In this document: positions 34,347-44,400 of the stretch, one piece after another | Layout of the letters: every line of letters begins with the position of its first letter | Numbering within the stretch: the first letter of the stretch is position 1 | DNA from: Heligmosomoides polygyrus polygyrus | Taxonomy: Eukaryota; Nematoda; Chromadorea; Rhabditida; Heligmosomidae | NCBI GenBank assembly: GCA_947396885.1 | Contig: OX377202.1 | Span: forward strand, 14,136,001 to 14,200,000 | DNA: 64,000 nt | Direction: 5' to 3' | Notes under the pieces: model-generated | The model's input: only the letters and a program-made list of their open reading frames with translations | The model's database searches: none | What the model was told of the DNA's origin: nothing | Translations under genes and position numbers: made by a program

Positions 34347-35595
34347 TTAGGTTGGTGCATAAATTCTCGGACGTTTGATCCCTCCTGAATTGAAAGCGCA
34401 TTTTTCCGCCAAATTTCTCACATGTATCAACGCGTAGATGATTTTTCGATAGAGAAAGAAAAGGACTACAAAACTGTTCCTAACATTTAGTTCTGCGTTG
34501 TTAACGTCAGCTATTATGGCTAAGCAATTCATTCCAACTGAGACGCATATTCGGCACGTCATGTTATTCCTGCATCAATCTGGCCTCAGTGCCAACGAAT
34601 CGTATCGTCGCCTGAAGGATGTTTTCAACGAGAGTGCTCCTGCTCGAAGTACTGTGTACCAGTGGTTCTCGAAGTTTGCAGTTGGTGAATTCTCCGTTGA
34701 AGATAATGAACGAGAAGGGCGCCCGATGACACTGGATTTGGATGGCCTCCGAAGTAGAGTGGAAGCGGACCCATGCCAAACCACTCGCGAACTAGCAAGC
34801 ACTGTTGGTGTCGCTCGAGGATTGAAGTCGATTGGGAAAGTGCAAAAATTGGGTCGATGGGTACCTCACGACTTGACACAACATGACATGGATGGCAGAG
34901 CCGATGTCGCTCTGTCTCTCCTTACCCTCAGACGTACCCACGGATGGCTCGACAACCTTGTCACCGGGGATGAGAAGTGGATGCTCTACTCTAATTATCA
35001 CCGGCGTGCGTAGTGGGTTGACGCAACTGGAGAGGCAGAGGACGTTCCGAAACCCGACCTTCACGTGAAGAAGGTGATGCTATGCATTTGGTGGAGCGTT
35101 CTTGGCGTAGAATACTGGGAGCTGCCGGACGAAGGGATAATAGTGACGGCAGAGGTTTACGTCAACCAACTGAGGAAGTTGAGGACCCACCTTCAAACCA
35201 AACAAGGAGACAAGTGAAGGTGTATTTTCAACACGACAACGCTAGACCGCATATTGCTAGAGCGACGGCGGCTGAGTTGGCGGACTATGGATGGACCGTT
35301 CTTCCACATCCACCTTACCTCGCTCCTTCTGATTATCATTTGTCCGTTACCTTCAACGCTATTTGGACGGCCAGCAATTTAGGAACCGAGAGGATGTCAA
35401 GGAGGCACTGCTCACATTCTTCGAATCACAACCAGCCACGTTTTGGAGAAAAGTCATCCATGACTTACCGGCACGTTGGCGAAAGACAATTGATGTAAAG
35501 GGTGGTCACTTCAAATGATTTGATACTGTTGTTCGTATGTTGTGATAATAAATATTTTATGCCCCAAATGTCCGAGATCTTATGCACCAACCTAA
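34347..35595 (+). mobile_element. Mariner element inserted in a LINE
   Basis: The ends TTAGGTTGGTGCATAAATTC and the inverse TCTTATGCACCAACCTAA match. The right TA (35596-35597) is intact and the left target base pair reads CA (34345-34346), probably a mutated TA. The 1249-bp length is normal. TTAGGTTGGTGC ends are widespread among mariners. Confidence 0.92.
34516..35518 (+). pseudogene. Mariner transposase with stop, frameshifts and a 9-bp deletion
   Basis: It starts MAKQFIPTETHIRHVMLFLH, followed by HTH motifs (STVYQWFSKFAVGEFSVED), GRWVPHDLTQHD and TGDEKW (first Asp). A TAG at 35011-35013 breaks the frame in the RRA-stop-WVD region. Then come VMLCIWWSVLG, a frameshift near 35215, FQHDNARPHIARATA (second Asp), and HPPY directly followed by LAPSDYH. 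Three residues normally between these are missing, so the second and third Asp are 31 rather than 34 residues apart. A frameshift near 35340 leads to the C-terminus, which ends at TGA 35516-35518. Confidence 0.9.
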
Positions 35596-35597
35596 TA

Positions 35598-35900
35598 TTT
35601 CAATCTAAGAAGTTTGCTTTACCGATGAGTGCTTAGCGATGTAGTCTTTTGCTTCAAGGTGTTAAAGGTGATCTGAAACTGCGGCCGAGCAAATATTGGT
35701 GTTTCCGACCCTGCCGTGGGCGTACTTTTTCTGTATCAGTTGAGAATCCTAGACTCAGCAGGAATCAATTTACCAAGGTCTTCAACTCACTGTTTATTTT
35801 TCGGAGAGTTAGACGGCTGCAAAGGCTTCTCGAAGCTCTTCTGGAAGTTCCAAACATATCTGTGTTCAGAAATAAACTGAAGAATATAATCTGCTCCAAG
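35598..35900 (+). pseudogene. CR1-like reverse transcriptase C-terminal part, 3' block
   Basis: YFNLRSLLYR continues from the 5' block. After a stop and a frame change come LRPSKYWCFRPCRGRTFSVS, NQFTKVFNSLF and LLEALLEVPNISVFRNKLKN, matching the usual tail of these LINE proteins (arginine-rich hinge, then a NxLP-like segment). The frame stays open to 36242, but the later part is not recognisable. Confidence 0.75.
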
Positions 35901-37248
35901 TTCTTGGTAAGTTCTTGGTATTCCAGGCTTTTGGCCGGAGCTTATACGTGGCTGATAGTTCTCCTTTCGCTGGTAGGATCATGGTCACCACTAGCGTTTT
36001 ACCCTCCTGTTCGGTTTAGATTTGCCCTGCGTTTCAATGAAGCTCGCTACACGTTTTTTGCTAATGTAATTGATTTGACCTATTCTTCTAGTAGGAGAGT
36101 GGTTGTAGCCTCATATTTACACTTGCGCACATTCAGTTGGACTGTTCCTGATGAGAGCTTATCTGCCGATTTTTATCTCTTTCGTGCCTTGGCGAAAAGA
36201 GAAGATATTGTGACTCGTTTTCGATTTTTCTGTGAGCTGTGATTGATGAGTTGCAAAGGGTTATTGTTTTAAGGGGGCATCTTGTTTGCAACGTTTTCTT
36301 TTAAACAGTATGAATTTGTGTAAGCAGTCGAGTCGATCTCATTGTGTGGGACACTCCTTCCTACATACCTTGTCTCACTTTTTGAACTTTTATGTCTCTC
36401 CAGGCCGCCACTGGGTGCGTACCAGTATAATTAGACTCCTGAGATACGGAGTCCGCCCGATGGTGTGTGCCCTAGGTGACCGGATCATAAGCTACACTGC
36501 TAAATACATTGTTTTTTGGACAGCAACTCCGGCTGGTCTTCACCTTCCAATAGGTAGCAGTTCGGCTCATCTCACTGCTATTTGTTCTCCGTGCTATAAT
36601 AGGATGCTCCAAAAAAGACTCTTCCTGTTGCTACTCTCGTCGCATCTGAAGAGTACTCCGGTTTGCGTAGTTTTTTTTTACTTTCTGTGATTTTCTACTT
36701 TTGGATTGACTGAGAGTAATGCTTACCACTCAGAACACGCATTGGCCTTTTGTTTGCCTTTCGGGTACCGTAGCTTAGAATTAAAATTGTAGGTTTTTCT
36801 TGTTGATTTGTTCTTCCTTTTTGACTGGGAAGTCTGTCCACTAACATTGTCTTTTTTGCTGAAGTTCTTAGCCCGCCCCTCCGTGGTGTAGCAAATGAAT
36901 AAAAAAATAAAAAATCTTCATGTGCATCGGCCGCCGGGATTGCGCCACGCATTGGTGACGTATTCTGCTATTGACTATGCCTTGACCATCTAAATAATAT
37001 TTGCGATAATGACCGCATCGAATACATTTGTTTTAGTTTTAATTGCTAAACCTTCGTGGCGACCTGCTTAAGATTACCTAGAAAATAGCGCTGAATTCGA
37101 CGAAAAATTGGGCACCCGCGTAATTCCTCGTTCAGGAAAGGGGGCTCTTTAGTGAGCCTCCGACCCGACGGTGAAAATACCTCAAGTTTCCCTTAATACG
37201 GGGTAAATTCAGAAGCCGCGTTGGAAATTCGCTGGTTGAATATTAAAA
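35901..37248. other. No gene recognised; possible LINE 3' untranslated region
   Basis: An A-rich aataaaaaaataaaaaat run at 36897-36914 could be the LINE end or a microsatellite. Otherwise nothing is supported. Confidence 0.35.
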
Positions 37249-37250
37249 TA

Positions 37251-38384
37251 CAGTGCCCTCTCGTTATAACGCCTCCGAATAAGACGCGACTCTCGATATA
37301 ACGTAAATTTTCTCCGGCCCCGGCCAGCTTACCTTTACGCCAGTACAACCCAACAGCGCTTAAGACGCGTCGGATACAACGCTACTCCCGTTATAGCGCG
37401 GTTTTGGGAGGAACTCTGCGTTCAAAATGACTCTCGTTATAACCCGGGCTCAATTTCGGTCCAACACGGAAAATGAAGAGGAGCAAGATGCTGACCGCGT
37501 CTGCGAGCAGACCTACCCTCTTTTGGCCTCCTTCGTAGTCGCGACCGGCATCTGTGCGACAATGAGCTTTTCATGTGTGCGCGACCCACGAAGGTTCATA
37601 GTCAGCAGTTTGGAGAGCACGGTTGAAAACTCCCGGTAGTCGTTAGAAGCTGCCGTATGTTGAGAGATTTCCTCTATCAGGAACGAAAAAAGATGAGGGT
37701 GACACTCAGATTAGTCAAAACAATGCCCCACACCCGGTCTTTTAAGCCAAGAGCAGCTGGTGTAGGTGCGTTTATTGTTACATGACGTTCTGCTGGGATT
37801 TAAACTCTCGTGCCATGAGAGACTTGTGCCTGTACATACCATCTGCTTTGTGGACATAATTACAGCAGCAACGCTGTTTGATCGCACTCAACGTTCCCAA
37901 ATCATGAAAGAGTATCTTTTAAGCCATTTGCAATGAGAATATCTCGGATGAGGCACGGTCTACCAGCGTTGATAGTATAGTGGGCAAACAAGACAGGGAA
38001 TTCGTGTACGAGTTCTGCTTGGAGCGACAGTTCTGACTGCAACAAAGTCTTACAACAGTAGGTTGCATATTTTTGTTGATGACCACGTGTAACCTACGTC
38101 TGATTCTCATTATTCCTCACAGATATTTGTCATAATTATGCATATACCAGAGAGTATCTTCAAAGACAGCGCTTACTTAATAATCTGAAGTTGTTTTATG
38201 TCTTCTCACTCTCTTCAAGGCCATATATTCTATGCTATACGTCATATTTAGTCAATTAATGCGATTTTAGAAAGTTCTGCGCGCAAGAGAGTGTAAAAAA
38301 GGTCAGCTCCGGTTAGGACGCGACTCCCGTTATAACGCGGATTTTCTCTGGTCCCTTCAAACGCGTTATAACGAGAGGGAACTC
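37251..38384. mobile_element. Pogo/Tigger-like DNA transposon, non-coding
   Basis: The left end CAGTGCCCTCTCGTTATAAC and the right end inverse (GTTATAACGAGAGGGAACT) are flanked by TA (37249-37250 and 38385-38386). CAGT termini with TA targets and CGTTATAACG motifs fit pogo-like elements. Extra CCGTTATAxCGCGG motifs lie inside both ends. No intact transposase was seen. At 37740-37895 it holds a decayed tRNA-like foldback (ttttaagccaagagcagctg, gttacatgacgttctgctgg). Confidence 0.75.
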
Positions 38385-38386
38385 TA

Positions 38387-39404
38387 CTTCATTATGAGCT
38401 TGTCCATTGTTTAAATTTTCATGGTTTCGTGATCTCCTTTTATAATGTAGTATCCACCCAATTGGTACAGGGCTGGTTGCTTCACGCAAGGGTAGTAAAT
38501 ATAAACATAAACAAAACACTGCTCAAGCGTTCAAGCTAGTCGAAAGTGCAATCATGGAATTGTGGATATGAATGGGGCTTGATATGCGACTGAATGGTCA
38601 TTTATAGAGCAGCTCGTTACGCTCCATTCTTACAAAACGCTGACGTCAGTTCCGGATAAGCAACGTCATTCTTATCGAACAACAGTGCACTACTAAAAAT
38701 ACGAGTTAATGTCACAGCACAAATTCTGCCTCAAAGTTTCAAATGTGAAAATCGAATCGCAAGTAAATCTTAAGATTCATCAAAATGAAAAGCATAATTC
38801 TATTCAATGCATTAGTGAGAAGACGGGAGACGATGACATTCATAGACATTCATAAATGAAGTATGCCGCAGAAGGTAAAGTCGAAATGCATAGAGAGCAG
38901 AGCTAGCAACAACCCACAGCTCGATTTACCCGGCCCATAATTGATTGCGAGAAAGCTTACTCTAAATTAAGGTTTTGGTTTGTTGTCTCTCTTCCTTAGC
39001 CTACTAAATTTTTCACTAGGTTTCTATGTTTTCTCGAGTTTAATTACTTTGATAGCCCTCACGTGCAGTGATTATAAGCGCATTGAAGAATGCGCAATTG
39101 AATCCAATTGGATCTTCCACTGAGTTATTAGCTCATATGACTTACCCCAACTGCAGCCGCAAGGAAGTTTGTTTGCGATCTAAACTCGGTACTAGGTGGG
39201 GGGGGGGGAATGCCGGAACCACATCCGTTTAGGCTCATCCGGAGGAGAGCACGGAAATGGGCAGAGGAAGGAACTTCAAGGTGGATGGAATTTTAGCACG
39301 TATGAGATATATGCGCCGCATCCCAAAGGAGAGCAGGGAGCCCTAGCGGATGCGATCCCGGTACATAGTCCCTCTCTCCCCCCCCCCCCCCCCCCTCCGC
39401 GCAC
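38387..39404. other. No gene; G and C homopolymer tracts
   Basis: A G11 run lies near 39198-39208 and a C18 run at 39378-39395. These opposing tracts bracket about 170 bp of GC-rich sequence. Nothing coding is recognised. Confidence 0.45.
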
Positions 39405-39535
39405 CCCCATTGATCCCAAAACTGTAGCACCCGGTCGGACTTGAACGCCCATCACTGGCTACTGGGTAGGGTGCTGTTGGCAATCTTCTTCGATTTAGTG
39501 ACTTATACCCTCTATACCAACCGAACGGAATGGGC
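39405..39535 (-). other. Possible tRNA-derived sequence
   Basis: On the - strand TTGGTATAGAGGGTATAAGT (weak A box) is followed about 75 nt later by GGCGTTCAAGTCCGACCGGG (good B box). No cloverleaf is obvious, so this is more likely a SINE relic than a tRNA gene. Confidence 0.35.
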
Positions 39536-39583
39536 TGACTCGAGTGTTGTTGGATAGCTAAGGGTTTATATTTTTGATCGAAT

Positions 39584-39705
39584 GCCCATTCGAATAGATA
39601 TTCGAATGATTTTCATTCGAATTCGAATATTCAGAAAAATCGCTAGATATGTTCGATTTCGAATGCTCAAAAATTTTCGGTATTCGAATATTCAAAATTT
39701 TTGCG
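39584..39705. repeat. TTCGAA-rich degenerate array
   Basis: The motif ATTCGAAT and one-step variants recur about ten times in 120 bp, with AT-rich spacers. Confidence 0.75.
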
Positions 39706-40980
39706 AGAGCATAAGCATATAAGGGATGGAGGTAGAGGTAGATGTTAGCGAGTTTCTTTGTTCCATGCTACCCCTTCTTACTGGATGTTGTGGAGGCTTC
39801 TTATTTATTTCTTTTTTTATCGTACCATTTGAGCACACATTAGAAAAGCCTTGGATCGAGATGAACGAGAAAGAGTGAAGACAGTGAAAGAATTTATATA
39901 CTATATTATTATTATGTGAAGCTTCTTCCTACGAAGCATGCGGGCTGCAATCTGGGCATAGTATTGTGTAAACAGCTTCCGGGGATGGTTGCGTGGTTAA
40001 AATTACCAGTACGAAGCAGCATCTTCCTAAAGAAACTGTTTTGTACTCCTTCCATTCTAGAAATACTTCTGACTTTTGCTGGAGAAAAGATAGTCGTGCC
40101 GTATTCTGATATTGGACGGCTGTGTTTTTTTATAGGTTAGGCGACACAGATCTGAATATCTAGACATTATTGCCACTCCTTTTCTTGAAATTTCGTCGCA
40201 AGGCGCAGCCATGAATAAATCCTTGAAGTGTTCTTCCCAAACAAGTAAAACCAATTTACCAAGCCGAAGGAATGAAGCCCCTTGTTAGCCTAGGCGGGAT
40301 CATTTTTCCCTAGAAAAATCTTCTTCCTTTTCTCGGACTTTGAACCTGGACTTATCGTTTTCTTCGAAGGCGCTCCACGTGCCATCTCGGAAGTTGTTGG
40401 AAGCGAACCGAGTCCATTCCAAGATGAAACCCAAACAGCCTTCAGTGTAGAAATTCCTACCACTCTCAAAGCAGTCTTTTATACTTGAAGGTAGAATACT
40501 GGACTGCAACCATTTAGGGTGCACCTTCAATGGAAAAGTTTTCAAGAACAGGAATGCGGGTCGGTTAAGACGTGGTCCAACGTCAACAAGGTCTAGGGAT
40601 GATGTTCAAATAATAACCTCTCACCACAGATGTAGGTGTTAACGCAATCAAATTAAATCAAATTAGAAGCCTCCAAGGTTCTGAGTGACTACAATATCTC
40701 ATTGTCATAAATAAGGCCTTCCTTTATCCGCTTAGAGTTGCCGAAAACCACCCATCCCTTTGCTATTTTCTCTTACAACAATAGCGAGCAATGGTACTCT
40801 TTCAGTACTAACAATTCGCATCTTTCATGTGGATTTGCAACCGTTCCAAGCAAATAATTTGATCATGCTCTATTTTAATATATTGATGCTTTTCGCTTTA
40901 TTTTTTGTTCACTTTTTGGATTTCATTTCGTTTGACGTCAGGTGTTCGGTAAAGACGACGAATCTCACGTCCACTTCGTG
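39706..40980. other. No gene; SINE scrap near 40230-40300
   Basis: cttcccaaacaagtaaaacc and gttagcctaggcggga are - strand SINE-like words. Nothing else is supported. Confidence 0.4.
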
Positions 40981-41225
40981 GTAAGGTGTTAGGTTCGAGT
41001 TCTGCCCGTTACACTGAAACCCTTCTCACCTCCTGCGTCGGAACATTCATAGCAGACTTTTCTGAGAAGAATGAAACACTGACTTGCCCATCGTCTGGCT
41101 ACCAGAAGTCATTGCATAGGCCCAACACCATTCAGAGTGCCCCACGATATTTGTAGAAGTAGAAGGCGTGGCGCGTCCCAGAAAAGAGTTGTTTAATGCC
41201 ATACTCCACCCTTTATCTTTATCCG
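40981..41225 (+). mobile_element. Old SINE copy just upstream of the dehydrogenase gene
   Basis: Diverged body (gacttgcccatcgtctggct, gtagaagtagaaggcgtggc) with a good tail (ccctttatctttatcc). It ends about 95 bp before the start codon. Confidence 0.7.
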
Positions 41226-41305
41226 TATTTTTTCATTGCGCCTGCGTATTCATAGTCGTGCATAATGTAAGCATATGTTTGCCGCTCCCCTTAAAACGTT
41301 AGCGG

Positions 41306-41312
41306 ATTTCAG
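41306..41312 (+). promoter_or_regulatory. Candidate spliced-leader acceptor
   Basis: ATTTCAG lies 8 bases before the ATG at 41321 and matches the nematode 3' splice consensus TTTCAG, so the mRNA may be trans-spliced here. This is inference from motif and position only. Confidence 0.45.
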
Positions 41313-41320
41313 CTTACAAA

Positions 41321-41473
41321 ATGCGGGTATGCATCGTTGGCGGTGGCGGGTACTTGGGATGTCAACTAGCGCGACGACTTCAATCGGAAGGCGCTCATAC
41401 AGTACTACTCGATGTCGCCTTTCCAGTACACCCTTCAATCGTTCTCGACGAAAAATTAACTACTCGAATTCAG
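41321..41473 (+). CDS. Dehydrogenase exon 1 (residues 1-51)
   Basis: Begins MRVCIVGGGGYLG, the beta-alpha-beta cofactor fold, and ends TTRIQ at the donor GTACCT. VLLD at about residue 28-31 contains the acidic residue expected at the end of the second strand, which favours NAD. Confidence 0.95.
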
Positions 41474-44400
41474 GTACCTCAGATTACATATGTTTCCACC
41501 TGAACATTTACTTTTATTAATGAATAATTTTGATTAGGTGTAACATAATTGAATAATTTCTTTTGGATATCAAAATCAATTCCAGGGCTCGCTCCTAGAC
41601 GAGGCAGTAGTTTGCGACGCGCTCACCTCTTGTGAGTCATGTTTTCACCTAGCCGCCTATGGAATGTCCGGTTTGCAGTCTGTATGTCTTTATTTCTGTG
41701 ATTTTCCTATTCCTCCACCATGCTATTAAAATCTTGTTCGTGTAACGTGTAATGGTGCAGGACCGCTGATTGAAAGTCTGGGTGGCGCAAATAGGGTCCG
41801 GGAGGTCACCCTATAAAAAGTGTCACCAACACCAAGAAAACGAGACAAGGCACATTGATGGTAAAGAAATCAAACAAATAATGCTGTAGCTGTGTTCTGC
41901 ACAGATTTAGGCAGGGGAAGGGACTCCAGGGTGTGGCTCAAGTGACGCATCCGTGTTAAAATTGCTTACATCCTGGGGCCGAATTCATCAAAGTTACTGC
42001 AGTAACCTTAACGGAGAATTCTAAGCGAAGAGCTCAGATAACGCGGCTTATCAAGCGATATGGTGAGCGATAAGCCGCGTTATCTGATCTTTTCGCTTAC
42101 AACTCTCCGTTAAAGTTACTGCAGTAATTTTGATGAATCCGGCCCCTGGAGTTCCCTCCCTTGTCCAATTAGGAAGCACATAAGACGCGGTTATATAATC
42201 GAAATGAAGAGATAAGACTGCATTTATATTCACTGTATGTAGCCACTCGCCACGTCGGCCCGCCGCACCGTGCTGTGGTGACCCCCCCCCCCGGACCCTA
42301 TTTGTGCCGTCTAGGTCTGAAAGCTAGCAAACAAATTGAAGGCTAACAAACTGGGAGCTAAGAATTTAAAAAACGGAATCAATAAAAACTCCTAGCAGTA
42401 TGTCTGAAAGGCGGAAGCGAGTCATTTAGGAAGAATATCGACCCCCTTTGTTGCCATAGAAGCTAGTTTCTTTTCTACCAAGTTGTCAAATCAAACGGCT
42501 AAAGAAGTCTGAAACCTTACTACGGGATCGCAGTGGCGCTGGTACTGACAGCACTACGACATTACACCAACGCGGCGTCGCGTGCTAGTCATGTGCGATG
42601 TCGCAGCGATGAAATGCGGACGTGTGCTGGCGCTGTGATTGAAATGGGTCCCGGGACGATCAGGCAAAGTCCGGTTCGCGGTGGAGCACGAAATTGCCGG
42701 ACGATATGGCGCTTCGAGGCCTTAAATCCCTTAAGGCGTTGCAACTTTGTGTGCCTCGGGCTGGCAGGCAAGGCCGGGAGCATACTTCCATTGCCGCGAT
42801 GCCATCGCGGCGCTCAGTTCATGGCCATTCCGCCGCACGCGGTCGAATAGTCACATGAAACTTCGCCGCAGCCGCCGCAACAGTGGCGGTCGGCCAGCGC
42901 TATGGCCTCCCGCGCCCATCGCGGGCATGGCATACTTTTTCGCGCCGCACGCGGCATTTAGCGTTGGACCTGGACGGGTCGCCCTTGCAGAGCGATCGGC
43001 GATGCGACGAGCACGGAGAAGTTCAAGTTCTTTCCCGTCGCTCTGCAAAACTCATCGCGGCGACGGGAAGTATGCACGAGGCCTAACTCGCTCCCTCAAG
43101 GAAACGGCGGGTTGCCAACCGCGCGAACCAAAGTAAGGGGCGGGGGAAGGGGAGGTTACGTTTGTTCCAACAACTATTGTATTGTATTGTCACTTCCTAC
43201 TAACACATACTAAATTTGGTAGTGTCAATTCTCTCAATGATGTTAAGCGATAAATTTGAGCTTAGAAGACTGACAGCTTCATAGACTCCTCCTTTCGTCT
43301 TCAATTGCTCACTTTTCCTTTACAATAATAGTCCAAACAACATGCAGTGGCCGTTCTTTTTGCAGTTTTGCTATACTTTCCCGATATAGATGCCGATAGT
43401 TTTATCAGTTAATTTGCAGAACAAAGAACTGGGTCTATTTACCAAGCTAAAGAAACAATAAAATTCTCCATGAAAGTCGAGTCGACACGACTCAAGAAAA
43501 GGTAGGTTGGAAGAGTGACAAACGGGATTCCTGGCGTCTCGTCGAGGAGACTCTCGGAAAGAAAGAGTGGGATTAGGGAGTCCTATTGATGGGATTCTCG
43601 GATTGAGGAGCGGAATCCGCGGCGTACTTTCGACGGGGCGTAGAAGAGGAGCAGCGGGATTCGACGTACTGTCGACCAGCAGCGGCTCCAGGACCTAACT
43701 CCAACGCGACGTCGCGCTCTAGCCGCGGCCGACGCCGCGGCGCTGAAACGCGGACGTGCGCTCGGTGACGCATGGTTAGCTGCGGAGCACGAATTGTTCT
43801 CAGTGTTTAAGCTCCCAGACCAGATTTCTAACAAGGAACTTAAGATCTTACAGAATGTGGTAGGCAACAGTCTGCAGTAGGTGATTGATCCGAGAATGGG
43901 TCATAGTAAACTTTTTCCGTAGTATAACCATAATTACGGGTAAAAATTGACCGAAGAAGTTGTAGATGGCAAATACTGTCGATAGAAACCATCCACATGA
44001 CCAAGATTCCTGTGTAAACTGTCGCTGATCGCCCTATTGAAGCCACATTCATATACCATCTCCAAGAAACGTTGAAATAAGGCAAAGGCGTGCAGCATGT
44101 CTCTGTAGGAAGCGTTTCTAGCCGTAGGAAGCATCGGACCGCGACAACTCGTCCAATTTCCGTGCGCGACGCCAGTGGGGTTCGCGCGGCGTTGGAGTTA
44201 TGTCTGCCCCCGTAGTCGGTCCACTTCCGGCCTAAAATTGCGAGTCGTTGTCGAGTTATGCTAGTTTGCGCAAGATTGTAGACGGCGATAATTTTGAAGT
44301 TGCGTTTGGCGCAACAATTGTAATGGAAGTTGGAAATGGGGAAGATCAAGCTCATATGAATTCATACTGTAAAAGGGACGTGCAGGGTATACTTCCCAAA

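Larger units (their letters stand above)
33980..35900 (+). mobile_element. CR1-like LINE 3' end, interrupted by a mariner
   Basis: Two blocks on the + strand, 33980-34344 and 35598-35900, are consecutive parts of one reverse transcriptase C-terminal region. The mariner at 34347-35595 separates them. Reading across the junction with one TA kept continues a single frame (SDRLI then YFNLRSLLYR). Confidence 0.8.

Noticed and set aside
35901..36242. C-terminal extension of the LINE frame as a functional domain
   Set aside because: The frame stays open, but the residues match no LINE or cellular domain and probably read into untranslated sequence.
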